DNA of 64,000 nucleotides from Paraphaeosphaeria minitans (lineage: Eukaryota > Ascomycota > Dothideomycetes > Pleosporales > Didymosphaeriaceae), in assembly GCA_015832175.1 (NCBI GenBank), contig WJXW01000016.1:620001-684000 (forward strand), read 5' to 3'. The notes under the pieces were generated by a model. It was given only the letters and a program-made list of their open reading frames with translations. It was not told the DNA's origin and did no database searches. Positions within the stretch are counted from its first letter, which is position 1; the number at the start of each line of letters is the position of its first letter. A program made the position numbers and the translations under genes. Positions 9,403 to 23,674 of this stretch are shown piece after piece.

Positions 9403-11007
9403 ATGCTCTCTCCCGTGTTGGTGATACTGCTGGCTATCGCTGCAGTCTTCGTCAAAGTGCGTCAGACTGACTGGAATGATTCACTGACCGCTGAGTCAAG
9501 TTCATAGAGTGTCATCAGAGGCGTCCGGTCGCCCTTGGCACATATACCAGGCCCATGGCACACACGATACACCAACCTCTCCCTTCGCATCGCCACCATC
9601 AAGGGCCGCAGAATCCACCATGTCGAGAGCCTCCACCAGAAGTACGGACCCATCGTACGCTTATCGCCAACGCAGCTCGATGTTTCTGAGCTGTCTTCCT
9701 TTTCTCAGATTCACCGAATCGGTAGCCATTTCCACAAGTCGTCGTGGTATGAGAGTACGCATAGGGGCAGGAAACAAGGCATCTTCGCCATGCAAGATCC
9801 GGGCCAGCATGCGCAAAGACGACGTCTGTTTGCAAGAGCTTTCAGCTACACCAGCATATCCACGCATTGGGAGGCTGTTATTCGAGACAAAGTTTCTCTA
9901 GCTGTCCAACGCATCAAGGAATCCGCAATCGAAGGCGGCAGGGATCAATCTCTGGCTACAAATGATACCTTAAGCGTGGAGCCCATCAATGGTGCTGATG
10001 TCCTAAAGTGGTGGACGCTAATGGCTACAGACGTCATCGCACACCTATCCTTTGGCGAAAGCTTCCAGATGCTGGAGCTTGGACAGCAGTCTGCGTACAT
10101 CGATGCTCTCCAGAGTGCGAATTTGAGCAGTGTACTACGGACCGAAGCCCCACTGGTATGGCATATTGCATACTGGGTCCCTTTTGGCAAGCTCCACGCC
10201 ATCACACAGGCGGAAAAGGTAGTCTTAGAGTATGGCGCCAAAGCGATCCAAAACATGAGACGAGAAGGTGGAGGACTCAAGAATCTCTTTGGCCAAATGG
10301 AGGCAGCGGCCGAAAAGGATGATGGAGGCATCACGGACGACGAGGTCAAGACCGAGGCGGGCAATCTGATCATAGCGGGTAGCGATACAACTGCAGTGAC
10401 GCTCACGTATCTGGTGTGGGCGGTCCTGAAGCAGCCTGCTCTGCAGAAGGAACTTGAGGCTGAGGTCGCAAGGTTGAGCGACGCCCTCCGTCTGGAGGAG
10501 CTTAATCAAAACATGCCTCTGTTGAACAGTGTCATTGAAGAGACGCTAAGATTATATGGTGCTGCACCGGGTGCCTTGCCAAGGTCTGTACCTAAAGAAG
10601 GTGCAGTATTTGGAGGCTACCAAATTCCCGGAGGAGTCGAGGTTAGCACGCAGGCGCACACCATCCACAGGCATCCAGATCTATGGACTGATCCTTTGAG
10701 GTACGCATTTATCTTTGCAGCCACGAATCTGCTTGCGACTAACCAGATCAGTTTCAACGGCTACCGGTTCCTCGAAAAGTCCACCATGACATCTGCGCAG
10801 AAGACCGCGATGCACCCTTTCGGCGCTGGTTCCAGATCTTGCATCGGGCTGCATCTGGCATGGATGGAGCTGAGGCTAGGAGCAGCCATGTTCTTCAGAG
10901 ATTGTCGAGGTGCACGGCTTGCACCATGCATGACGGACGAGATGATGGAACTCGACAACCGCTTTTTGATTTCGCCCAAGGGTCACTGCTGTTTTATTGT
11001 TTTGTAA
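9403..11007 (+). CDS. Cytochrome P450 monooxygenase (first of a convergent pair)
   Basis: Haem-thiolate monooxygenase, probably ER-anchored. The joined model has three exons and 500 residues. Exon 1 (9403-9456) is an 18-residue hydrophobic anchor (MLSPVLVILLAIAAVFVK). The 51-nt intron 9457-9507 ends in TAG. Exon 2 begins SVIRGVRSPLAHIPGPW, with the Pro-rich hinge. A second in-frame 51-nt intron, 10701-10751, interrupts the PERF-like region (DPLS/FNGYRFLEK). Motifs: I-helix IIAGSDTT, K-helix EETLR, and haem loop HPFGAGSRSCIG with the axial Cys. Reading from TTG at 9535 would lose the anchor. The family is fungal-specific and the substrate cannot be read from sequence. It ends 138 bp from the end of the second P450. 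Confidence 0.9.
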
Positions 11008-11145
11008 AATGGAGACGACTGGAAAACCTGTCTACGGGTGGGACCAAAGAGATTGTCCGAAGCTCTACAGCTTCTAATTTCAAGTACTTTTCGGCACTGT
11101 CTCGAAGTTTGCCGTCTCATCTTTCCATGTCACTTGGACGTACAA

Positions 11146-12824
11146 TCAGTGCAGCGAGCGTCTCCGCAAAGCCACATTGAGAGGACGCTTATCCTTTTCA
11201 GAGATCAGTAGCAATGTGATCGTCTTTCTCAGACCACTTACCCAAAGTATGTACGTGTTTTGCTCCCCCCAGTCCCATCGGTCATTCTCGTCTGCCAATC
11301 GCATGTCGAATGTGAAAAGCAGCCTCGCTAAAGTTACACGCAATTCCGCATAAGCAAGCTTCATTCCAATGCAAACATGCCGACCCGTCTGGAACGGCTG
11401 GAGTGACGAGAAGTTGTCGTCCTCAGACTTCGGATCGAGAAAGCGTTCGGGTAAGAACGAATTTGGATGGTGGAAGTTGCGCTCCTGGCGATTAGCGGAG
11501 TACTGGTTGTAAGCCACGTATGTCTGTGATTTTGTGAGAGTTGTACTGAGGAGCAGCCGTGCATACTCACACCTTCTGGCACCCATCGACCGCAGATTGT
11601 GTCGCCTCCCTTGGGCACCACTCTTGGAACGCCAATGGCGGAAGGGGGTGCAATTCGCAAGCTTTCGTTGATGACGGCATTGAGATAGGGCAGATTCCCC
11701 GTGGAAGCGATCTTAATCTCGCTCTCAGTTGCGTACGCAGACCGAATCTCCTCTGTTACTCGATGCAGCGCACCGCGATTCTGTAGCAAGTGTCTCGTGA
11801 TTGCGCATAAAGCGCTTGCAGTGGTCTCTGCGCCGGCGAATATGATGATGGTCATATTGATCGCCCATTCTCCTTCCGATAGAGCGTTTTTGGAGTCGGC
11901 ATATTTCTTCGCTGGGGTGACCCAATCCGGTCGTTCTATGTTTGAAGACAATCTCTTCTTGACCATAGCTGCACTCATCTCGCGGTGCGCTATTTGTCGC
12001 TGTCGAATGCGTTTCGGGATGACATGGCGTAACAGCTTGTCGAGAGGCTGGTACAGATTGACCGATGCTATGAGGGATAGGCCTTTGCCAAAGTCCTGAG
12101 CAATCTCTACCCAAGGGTGTGCTTTTCCAGTTGAGAGGCAGCCGAAGGATTCTCCAAATGAAAGATCTCCCGAAATGTCGAACATGAGGAAAACGAACCA
12201 CTGGGATAGATCAACGGTCTTGTCTGCCCACCGCTGGCCTGAAATACGAGCTCTGAGCTGGCTTATCAAGCTATCAAGATAACTCTCGATAACGGGAGAC
12301 TGGTCGCGCAAGCTCTTTTCAGAGAATGAGTTGGCAAACACCCGTTTTTGTCGAGCGTGTGCTTCTTCGCTGTATCCCATCAACGAGTGTGGATCATCGG
12401 GAGACATCTTCTTGAACCAGGTGCGGTTGCGCTCAAATGGCTGGTGACCGGGACGATTACCGTAGATGTCTCTCCATGCGGAAGCATTGGCATAGGATAG
12501 CTCATTGGGTGCAACGCGAACAACGGGTCCATACTTGTCATGCAATGTCTTCAGTCGCCGGTGTATGTCACCGCTGTGTATCGCAACAACGTATGGGAAC
12601 CGGTAAGCGGTCCAGAGAAGTGGTCCTGGGTATCGATGGAGAGGGTGGATGAATGCATTGTAGATGCCATATAAGACTCCCAGCTGATGCGGTGAGTATT
12701 GAGTAGGTACAGCTTTGATGCCTGCACTTACTGTTAACAAAGACAACAAGGTGACGCCGGCCAAGAGGATCCCTTGCGATACCACATTCCACCTCGAAAA
12801 CGCATCCAAGATAACGTTGCTCAT
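11146..12824 (-). CDS. Cytochrome P450 monooxygenase (isotrichodermin C-15 hydroxylase-like type)
   Basis: Three exons and 527 residues once introns 12684-12731 (48 nt, GTAAGT) and 11524-11570 (47 nt, GTGAGT/CACAG) are removed. The N-terminus has a membrane helix (GILLAGVTLLSLLT), then YNAFIHPLHRYPGPLLW. Motifs: FAGAETTAS in the I-helix, INESLRIAPP for ExxR, and FLPERFLDP for the PERF region. The haem loop reads PFQTGRHVCIGMKLAYAEL; the usual Arg two residues before the Cys is His, with an Arg just ahead of it, a variant I believe other fungal P450s share. The NPPE-type 'WVPEGTYVAYNQYSANRQ' segment resembles CYP65-like enzymes. Substrate unknown. The convergent pair suggests a two-step oxidation, but no backbone synthase lies in the window beside it. 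Confidence 0.9.
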
Positions 12825-15020
12825 ATTTGTAGGAACATCCGAAAGTACGGCCGACCACAGAAATCACTCAAGGCATTGCTGTTGTTGACAGCGCGTTACC
12901 TACGACAGCGGGTCGCCGCCAAGTCCGAGGTTCGTTGTTCTTGCCCCTCAATGATCTGCTGGCCTTGGAATTTAGCGCAAACGTGAACTCCACGTTCACT
13001 CCCCTTTTCCTTCCGTCTCTACCCCTTAGACAGACACGGGCCGCACACATTGAAACATGTTCACGTCTAAGAGCCGTGTATGACCATGCTTCTGGATACA
13101 GGCCAGACCAGAGCGTCGCAGGCAAGCGGGTGGAGTCTACGAAACACTTGCCTCCTGCTTCGACGGCACATGTCTTCGGGCGGCCATGACGGGTTGCTGT
13201 CGTCGCTGGGCAGGGCAGACATGAACTCGAGACAGTAGTACGGCTCTTCAAAGTATCACGAACGCGCATTCGACCGGCTATGGGCTGTCTCAATAGTCTT
13301 GAAGTCGACGTAAACCCAAGGCAGGATCCGCCTGCAGAGTGCGGCACAAGCAACACCTGCATACCTCCGTTCAAAGTCCAACATACGGGGTGCATGTATG
13401 GTTCTGGTTCCTGTATCAGATGCTGCCGTCACGGCCCTGAAACTACTCGCTAAGGTTTCGACACAAGCTTGAATCCTCCTCTAGGTACGGTAGTCTACAA
13501 GTCCAGGTTTCGAAACACTCCCCGCGCCGTTGCCGCGATATCTAAACGAACCTTGGACTGGATTTTGAGAACGGCGGTCCTGGGCGCAAGGCCCGCCATG
13601 TCTGCGCTGTACACGATGAGTAGTGCGGCCGAGGCGTTTTCAATATTCAATAAATCCCTCGAAATGGCAGGCTATAGCGCTTGGGTTCATTCCCTCAGGC
13701 CCATAGATACACCAGGCCATACATGCAGGCTGTAGCCCGCGAAAAGGCCAATGCTTCCTTCTTCGACCAACGCTGCTAAGAGCCATGTCTAGTTACGGAA
13801 AGCACTGATCCAACATCACGCTGCGCATTCGTTTTGCGACGATCGACGCATCGGATCTTGCAATCAACACGAGACATCTCATCCCATATTCCAGGATGCC
13901 GTCAGTAAGTGAGAGGGTAGACGCCATCATCTGTCGGGTGCTGCAGCCGAGATGGACAAAGGAATGCACCGAAGCAAGCCATCATGTCCGTTAATATCGA
14001 ATATGCAGAGCTAATTATCCCATATTCTGGCTCAAAGCGGGGCATTTGCTATAGCGCCGCACTCGTACTCAGGTTATTTGCTGGCTATTTTCGGCCCCCG
14101 CTGACCGCAAATTGGCCCACGTTGATGTCGGTTGACGGCATGCACGGCGGGTGAATGAGGCCCGGGTTTCTCGACACTTAAAGTTTTTCACCAAACAGGC
14201 ATCGTTTGAGCTTTCGACTGCACTGCAAGGTGATTGATGAAACTCTCAGAAATTCCATACAGTTACCATGCAGGATGCACAGTGATAGTGGTGCTCGAAC
14301 TGCGTACGGGGCTCATAGTCCACCATCAGGTTGGTATTGCCGATTCGCTCGAGGAAAGCCTTACCACGACCGTGCTGCAGAAATGCGGCTCAGATCGCAC
14401 CGTGGTAGAGCGCTGGCGCTTCACCACCCCAGTTCAACCATGCCCCCGATCTCGTAGATTCAACCTATCAGATACGGCCTCGAGCACAAGCATTTTGCCG
14501 CTATGGCCGGTTTAAGAACAAAACGCGAGGCCATCGGTTGGCCCCTGGGGTTCTAATTCCATCCCATGTCTCATCAGTCTAACCATGCAGGTCGCTTCAA
14601 GGATGAGGGTCGCGGCCTGCATGTACAGCGCGCATGGAAGGTGCATGGACTGGGTTGTCTAGTCTACTCCGTGGCCGCCTACCTACTTTTCGGGAAACGG
14701 TGCAGACCGGGAAAGGTTATAAGGAAAGCAATCTCTACATCCAGAAGCACTCGTAGGTACAGGGACACCACTCTTCTAGCTTCGCCCCCGGAGGTTCCAA
14801 TCGCGGCACACATCACCTTGTCCGATACTTTATTGCTTTGAACACACTATATTCGTCTTTGGTATTGCTCACGTCAACTACTATTCCTGTAGCGTCTCAC
14901 TGTTACTGGACGACCTACGCCTCATCACCCCAAAGAAACCACTGAGAAGTTTTCCACGACCTCAGAAGCTTCCCCAGTCGCCTTCGTCTCCGAAACGACA
15001 GCGCAGTTCTACGCATTACG
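12825..15020. other. Long intergenic region (2.2 kb), no convincing gene
   Basis: Divergent promoters of the second P450 and the DUF3455 gene must lie here. Frames of up to 175 residues exist (12868-13395, minus), but they lack motifs, have mixed base composition and overlap other frames equally well. I see no RNA gene. Confidence 0.45.
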
Positions 15021-15793
15021 ATGTTGTTCCCAACCTTTTCTACCGTTGTCATGGCTCTCCTTGCCTTCACATCCACAGTCGACGCATTGCCCCCGCGGCC
15101 AGGATCGACCAACAGCCTCAGCAATCTTGCAAAGAAGATGCCCGCAAACACTCTTCCAGCCCCTACAGGACTAGAACTCAAATACGTTCTGCTTGGCGTC
15201 GGCACACAGAACTACACCTGCTTGACCAACAACGCCACAGCCGAGCCTGACACGACCGGAGCAACTGGTAAACCCAGCCACAAATCCCCCAGGCCTAGAA
15301 CCCCTTCTAACAAACCGCAGCAAAGCTCTACGATCTCGGCACAAGACTCAACACCGACCCCCTCGCGCAGTGGAAAATCCCCGCCATCTCGGGCCTCGCC
15401 CTCTCCCTCTCCGCATTCGGCACCTGGCAGCTCGACATGTACCTCAGAGCCGAAGGCTACAACCAATGGCTGGGCAACCACTTCTTCACGCTCAAGACCC
15501 CGACCTTCTCCCTCTACAAGACAAAGTCCACGCCGCACCCCTTAGCCATGGTGTCGAAGAAGGCCGACCAGGACGCGCCCAAGACGGCGTGCCAGGGCAC
15601 CAAGGGCGAGGGTGCCGTCAAGTGGCTCTATCTCGTCGACGAGGCCGTGCCCGAAGTCTCGCAGGGCGGCGTCAACACCGTGTACCGGGTCGAGACGGCG
15701 GGCGGCAACAAGCCCGCCACGTGTCGGGGCCAGGGGAGGTACTTTGAAGTCTCCTACGCGGCCCAGTACTGGTTGTACGGTCCCAAGGCGTGA
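15021..15793 (+). CDS. Secreted DUF3455-family protein
   Basis: Two exons and 239 residues after removal of a 53-nt intron (15268-15320; branch CTAAC, acceptor CGCAG). The first about 20 residues form a signal peptide (FSTVVMALLAFTSTVDA). The body has the family pattern: LPAPTGLELKYVLLGVGTQNYTC near residue 50, AKLYDLG after the intron, TWQLDMYLRAEGYN, VKWLYLV, VNTVYRVETAGG and a Cys near the end. Such proteins are secreted by many ascomycetes; their biochemical role is not settled. Reading straight through the intron gives a Ser/Pro-rich product in the wrong frame, so splicing is needed. Confidence 0.88.
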
Positions 15794-16068
15794 GCGCTGG
15801 AGGTCTGACGTTGTTCTTTTTTGTTCTTTTCTTATTTTTTTTTTCCACATCCCGCGTTTCGATCATCTCACGCCGTCCATGTGCGTATCATCGCTCGCTC
15901 GCTCCCTCTGCCGTTTCTGCATCACGATACCCTGTATATATTCTTTTCTTCACTCTCGCTCGAGACGCGCTTTGAAACTTCCTCGCCACGGCATGGCCGG
16001 CTCCACGTACACGTACGAAGGCGGCGTTTGGGGCCTTGTATTGGGTGGCTGTCTCATATTGACTTTTT

Positions 16069-16084
16069 GGGGGGGGGGGGGGGG
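16069..16084. repeat. G16 homopolymer
   Basis: Sixteen consecutive G on the plus strand, followed by TGGG, about 275 bp past the DUF3455 stop codon. It is prone to slippage and to assembly error, and could form a quadruplex. Confidence 0.95.
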
Positions 16085-16598
16085 TGGGATTCAAAATAGA
16101 CTTAACATACCCGAGTAACTTACAGTAACCAAACCATCACTTGCTTCCACGTCTGTGTGTGTGTGTGTGCCTTTGAGCACGCTGTGACGCTCCTCGTACG
16201 GTAATACTGAAGCGCTCGCTCGCCTGCCCTTGCTACTAGATAGGTAGGTAGGTAGGTAGACTACAACACCCCACAACCTTCACACCCACCCCACAGCAAC
16301 CGTTCCCCACGCGCAGACTTCTCGCTCCGGAACAAAAAAAAAAGCCCTCCCACTTCCCTTTGCAAACCGGCACATCGATGCAATTAGCCCACAGTCAGTC
16401 ACCCACTCAGTCACTCCGCACCCCCTCATCCCACGCACCCGACTCTGCATCAATGACCCGCATCCCCACCTGCAGCCAAGCACCCCAGCCGCCGACCCCC
16501 CGTCGACGCATCCCCCAATCTACCTAGCAATCTAGCACTCTAGCAATCTAGCAGTGTCGCAATCTCGCCCTCCCTCACACTCCAGCACGCATACCCAT

Positions 16599-16633
16599 CC
16601 TCCCTCCCTCCCTCCCTCCCTCCCTCCCTCCCC
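16599..16633. repeat. CCCT microsatellite (GGGA on the minus strand)
   Basis: About eight uninterrupted TCCC units. The minus strand has more than four spaced GGG runs, a quadruplex-compatible pattern, in the 3' flank of SNF1. Confidence 0.93.
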
Positions 16634-17010
16634 AAGCCCAGGTAAGCCTCGCGCTCCCCAGACCGACAGACCACCGCAGACATCACGGACAGGTAGACAG
16701 GTAAACAGCCATCTACAGTGCACACCAGACACCTAGCAATAGCAATCAACACCGCCATCCGGCCTGTTTCGTCGCACGGTACGGTACGGTACGGTATCCG
16801 CCACCCCGGCCATCCCGGCCCTTCCTGTGCGCCACCCCGTCCCGTCCTGCCCGATCTAACCACCCATCCACCCACCCACATCTCGTGAGCCGATCCTTGT
16901 CCACGCCCACACCACACCACACCATACCCATCCGCGATACGCCCAGCAGCAGCGGCGACAGCGGCTGCGCCGGGCGCGCCCGCTTTTGGTACCCAAATAG
17001 CGGGATTGAG

Positions 17011-17046
17011 GTGGGTGGGTGAGTGGGTGGGTGAGTGGGTGGTTGA
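17011..17046. repeat. GTGGGTGA-type tandem repeat
   Basis: Short tandem of GTGGGTGGGTGA units on the plus strand, again with several GGG runs, about 400 bp from the SNF1 stop codon. Confidence 0.85.
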
Positions 17047-17444
17047 GTGTTTGTGCGAGGCTGGGTGCTAGGTAGACTAGGGGAGGTGGGTGTGCTCGGG
17101 GAGTGTCGCGTGCGTGGTAGAGGTTGAGGAGTGGCTGAGGGGGTTGGGGATGGGCTGGGCTGGGCTGGGAGGCAAGACGAAGCCCCTGTTTGCTGTATAC
17201 CGTACGGTACCTATCTACAGGGAAATCTTCGCCTGAGACACGACACGACACGACACGGCGTACCTCTCATGTGCATGTGCACGATGCGAAACGCGATGCA
17301 GTCGGGTCAGCCATCACAGCACCCCACGGGCGCCACAAGCAGGTTGGCATGGATTGCTTCACGTTGGAATCAGTTTCAGTACGCTCGCTCTATGGAGATC
17401 CGACATACGCATTGCAATCGCACCTCGCACCCATCGTCCGCCGG

Positions 17445-20287
<2,843 letters not shown>

Positions 20288-21061
20288 GGCTGAGTGTCGG
20301 CGATTGTCGCGCAGCTACGGAAGCTATGAGCCTGCGTCAATCAGGCCGTCGACGTGCTCCAGCAGGCCGTCACAACCCCGCTACCGGACCGCTGGCGCAT
20401 GCACCATGGACTGACAGAGAGTCCTTTGACCGATGCTTGGAAGCTGCGTGCAGTGTGTGCGTTTCTTGCTAGCCGAATCAGTGGAACGAGGTCAGGCACG
20501 GCGGGGAAAAGCTGGGGGACGCGGCAATCGTGGAGGCGTGGTGGATGGAGCGGAAGTGGGGCGGACGACTCTTCGATGTTGTGCACAGACCCGTTCGCGC
20601 CTGCAACACCACGATTTCGTACCAGGTGAAGCACTGGCAACGCGTCGTCCCTTGAAGATGTGCGAGCCGTTCCTCAGTGGCAGCATAGTGCAGTTGCGGG
20701 ACAAATACCTGCCCTTGCAGTCACGTCTGCGAACCTTTTTCATCGCCTTCAACAGGTGCTTTCCATTTGATGCTGGGTGCTTGCATGTGATCTATCTTGC
20801 CACACTAGGTAGCAGTCCATCCAGAAGATTCTCGCAGCTGCTGTGATACATTGCTCCGTGAAGCCCACCAATTTGGAGCATGATGGCATGATCAATAACT
20901 TGATCTCCAACACCGTAGCGCACATACCATCGCATGCGGGACCAAGTCGAACATTTTCCTCCCCCTTTTTGCTCGATTCCAAGGTTTGTGCATTGGCCCG
21001 TGGTCAAGCTTCCAAACCCATCAGGTGCCAACCGACAGTAGGTAACACCCGGTCGTGAGAT
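20288..21061. other. SNF1 promoter/intergenic region
   Basis: 774 bp between the SNF1 start and the end of the CCHC gene, both on the minus strand. It should contain the SNF1 5' UTR and promoter. Frames here have no motif. Confidence 0.5.
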
Positions 21062-22718
21062 TTACCAAGCAGCGCCGCCACCGCTACCCCAGGAATCCTC
21101 ACCTCCACCTCCACCAGCAGCAGGAGCGTTGCCAGAGGCACCAGCATCACCCCAGTCACCACCGCCTCCTACGGCACCACCATTGCCGGCGGCATCGCCT
21201 TCTGCGATGGGCTCTTTGCAGCGCTATGATAGTCAGAGGAAGCTTCGTTTTATAGATGAGAACGCTCACCTTGATGGTATGACCCATCTCGCCACAGTTG
21301 GAGCACTTGACCTTGGACCAATCCTTCGGCTCGGGGCAATCGCGAGAGAAGTGACCCTGCTTCTCGCAGTTGCGGCAAGTCACCATGTCAGGGTTGCGCG
21401 GCTGGTCACACTCTTTGGCGATATGGTCTTCGGAACCGCAGTTGCGGCAAGTTCGAGGAGGACGGGCTTCGACGTTCGGGCACTTTGAAGAATATCAGTC
21501 GGTGTTTTTTCCACAAGTAGAAACGGAACCAACTTACGTCTCGCGAGAAATGGCCGGTCTCGTTGCACTTGCGACACTCGACACCCTCAGCTGAGCGAGG
21601 CTCCGGGCAATCGGCTGCTTTGTGGCCCTCCTGTTTACAGTTCTTACAGGCGTAATGGTTAACGCGCTCCTTCGGGCAGTCACGCGCACGATGGCCTTCC
21701 TCCTCGCAGTAGACGCAAGTGACAACCGGAGTCATCTTCTCGCGCTCAACGATCTCCTGCTTGCAAAACATCTTGATGTGGCCGAGTTCGTTGCAGTTGG
21801 AGCACAGAGGTACACCGCGATCTTGAACGAAACCCGCAGATTTGAGCCGCTCCAGATTCTCGGCAGCATCAGCAGGCCAGCCTTTTCCCAGCTTCGGACG
21901 GCGAGGCTTCGCAGAGAGCTGGAACGTGAGAACATACTCTCGGTCGGGATTGCCAACCATGTCCACGATGGTCATTTGCGGGGCAACCTCTTGATTGAGA
22001 GCAATCAGGAAGACCTTGAGACCCGATTCGCGAAGGGCCTGTTCGACCTCGGATGCGTTGAAAGCGTCGCCGATGGCACGAGCGTATGCACGTAGGGCGA
22101 TACGGAAAGCATCGAGCTCCGATGCATCGACAAGCTTCATCCAAGCTTCCTCAGGGTCCAGCTCAGGAACACCCGTCCAGTCGATCTTACGGCGAGACGT
22201 GCACTCGAGCGCCTTGTGACCTGCCTCACCGCAGAGTTTGCAAGTGGCGCTGGGGCAGTTGCGGGCGCTGTGGCCTTCAACACCGCACAGATTGCAAGTG
22301 CCAGTGAACGGACGCTCGACCTTGGGATTGGAGCAGTCGGCCTTGTTGTGACTATGGATGAGTTAGCGACCACTGATCAATGCCAATGGACCGGTGCTCA
22401 CTCACCCAACTTCGCCGCAGTTGTAGCACTCTCCTGTCAGACCACCGCCCTCAGGCTTTTGAGGACACTCGCGAGCGAAGTGGCCGACTTCATTGCAGCT
22501 ATGGTACGTTAGTACAAAATGTAGCAAAATGCGCCAAAAGGGAGCGTACATTCGGCAGGCCCTGTCGCCAGCATCGCCGGAGGCACCGTGGTCAGCACCC
22601 CAGGAATCGCCGCCGTCGCCGCCACCACCGGAGCCCCAGTTGTCCGCACCTGCAGCAAAGTCAGCAGGAGTAGATCTATCATTGGGAGATCCATACCGTC
22701 AGTTTCCCATCCAGACAT
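21062..22718 (-). CDS. CCHC zinc-knuckle protein with eleven knuckles (Gis2/Byr3-like)
   Basis: Probable single-strand RNA/DNA-binding protein of the Gis2/CNBP type. Six exons give 467 residues; the introns are 22650-22696, 22499-22549, 22352-22405, 21483-21537 and 21224-21269 (46-55 nt). It starts MSGWETDG with a Gly/Asp/Trp-rich leader. Eleven CX2CX4HX4C knuckles follow: four before and seven after an insert of about 120 residues without Cys that begins near DPEEAWMKLVDASELDAF. Examples: CRICNEVGHFAREC, CKLCGEAGHKALEC, CVYCEEEGHRARDC, CSNCGEMGHTIKRC. One knuckle has SEDH in place of the usual Gly-His. The tail is Gly-rich and ends GGGAAW. Yeast Gis2 has seven knuckles, so this is an expanded form with a helical insert. 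Several introns fall inside knuckles. Confidence 0.92.
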
Positions 22719-23674
22719 CGTAGTCGTATCGAGTGAGAGACGTGGTAAACCTGGAACAGCTACTCGCGAAGTCAGTTGTGTACGTCCCTCGACCAAAACA
22801 CGAGGAGAAAACTCGGCAGAGCTGTGACGGTTGAGAGACGGTCGAGAAACGAGTTGAAGGACGAGCTCTCCCGTTTTTGAGCGGATTCGTGTGCGGAGGG
22901 GGACATACCTTGTCGTGAAAGTACTGATCGCAAAGGGTGTCTCGCGGGTGCACTTGGTGAAGTAGGGAAGGAGCAATAGTTGTTGAGGGCGAGGAGACGG
23001 CGAGGAGACGGCGAGGAGATGGCGGCGTCGGGTCGCTGAGTAAGTCCGGGCCGTGAGAGGTCGAGGCAGGAACGGGCCGCGCCAGGTGAAGCAGGCGCGG
23101 TTGCCATGGAAGGCACGAGAAGCGCTCGCAGTGAGAGACAGCTCCCGTTGTGACTTTACTGGTCTCTGCCAATAGTGATTGGGCCATGTATTGAAGTGTG
23201 GACAGACAGATTATGACCATCCACGACTCGAGCCATCTCGAGAGCACCCAGGGCGTAAGAGCGTCGCAGGAAAGTGAGTCGACAGGCGAATTGCTACAGT
23301 GTCAACAGATCAATCTTCTCGAGCAACATCCTAGGGAGCAGAGGAGGATAGACAAATTCACGAGAAAAGCAATCAGCATGCTGTCACACACTTTGCATAA
23401 GAGGGTAAGGCAATGGAATAGCACAACAAAAAGACAGCGAAGAAGTAGGCACAAACAATAACGCAAAAGAACGCACTTCATTGGTATTGGTATCATAATC
23501 ATGCACGCAAGTCATCATACCCAACATGCGTATCCAAGACAACAATCGACGCCGACGTAAAAACGACATGGTATACATACCTGTGCAGACTGGAGGCCAG
23601 CCCAGAAAAATATCCAAACAGCTACTGAGACATTCAGCAAGGACTGTAGATTACCAGCGTAAAACACTTCTATT
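22719..23674. other. Intergenic region upstream of the CCHC gene
   Basis: 956 bp between two minus-strand genes. It holds the CCHC gene promoter/5' UTR and the chitin synthase 3' UTR. There are three imperfect copies of GGCGAGGAGA near 22985-23025. No gene seen. Confidence 0.5.

Larger units (their letters stand above)
15794..17444. other. Convergent spacer rich in microsatellites
   Basis: 1.65 kb between the ends of the DUF3455 gene (plus) and SNF1 (minus). It contains a G16 run, a GT run near 16152-16168, TAGG repeats near 16239-16259, a CCCT tract, GTACG repeats near 16778-16796, a GTGGGTGA tract and a CGACA tract near 17238-17258. Long frames here are read-throughs of simple repeats. No gene is visible. 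Confidence 0.7.

Noticed and set aside
10701..10751. 17-residue insertion in the first P450
   Set aside because: It has GTACGC...CTAAC...CAG and its removal restores the conserved DPLx-FNGYRF region, so it is an intron.
9403..12824. P450 genes as part of the RiPP cluster
   Set aside because: They lie about 24-27 kb away with SNF1, chitin synthase, TrpRS and TOM70 in between, so a single cluster is unlikely.
12868..13395. 175-residue minus-strand frame
   Set aside because: No motif, no splice signals, and equally open frames on the other strand.
15794..17444. Several frames of 60-170 residues on both strands
   Set aside because: They are read-throughs of simple repeats and GC-rich spacer.
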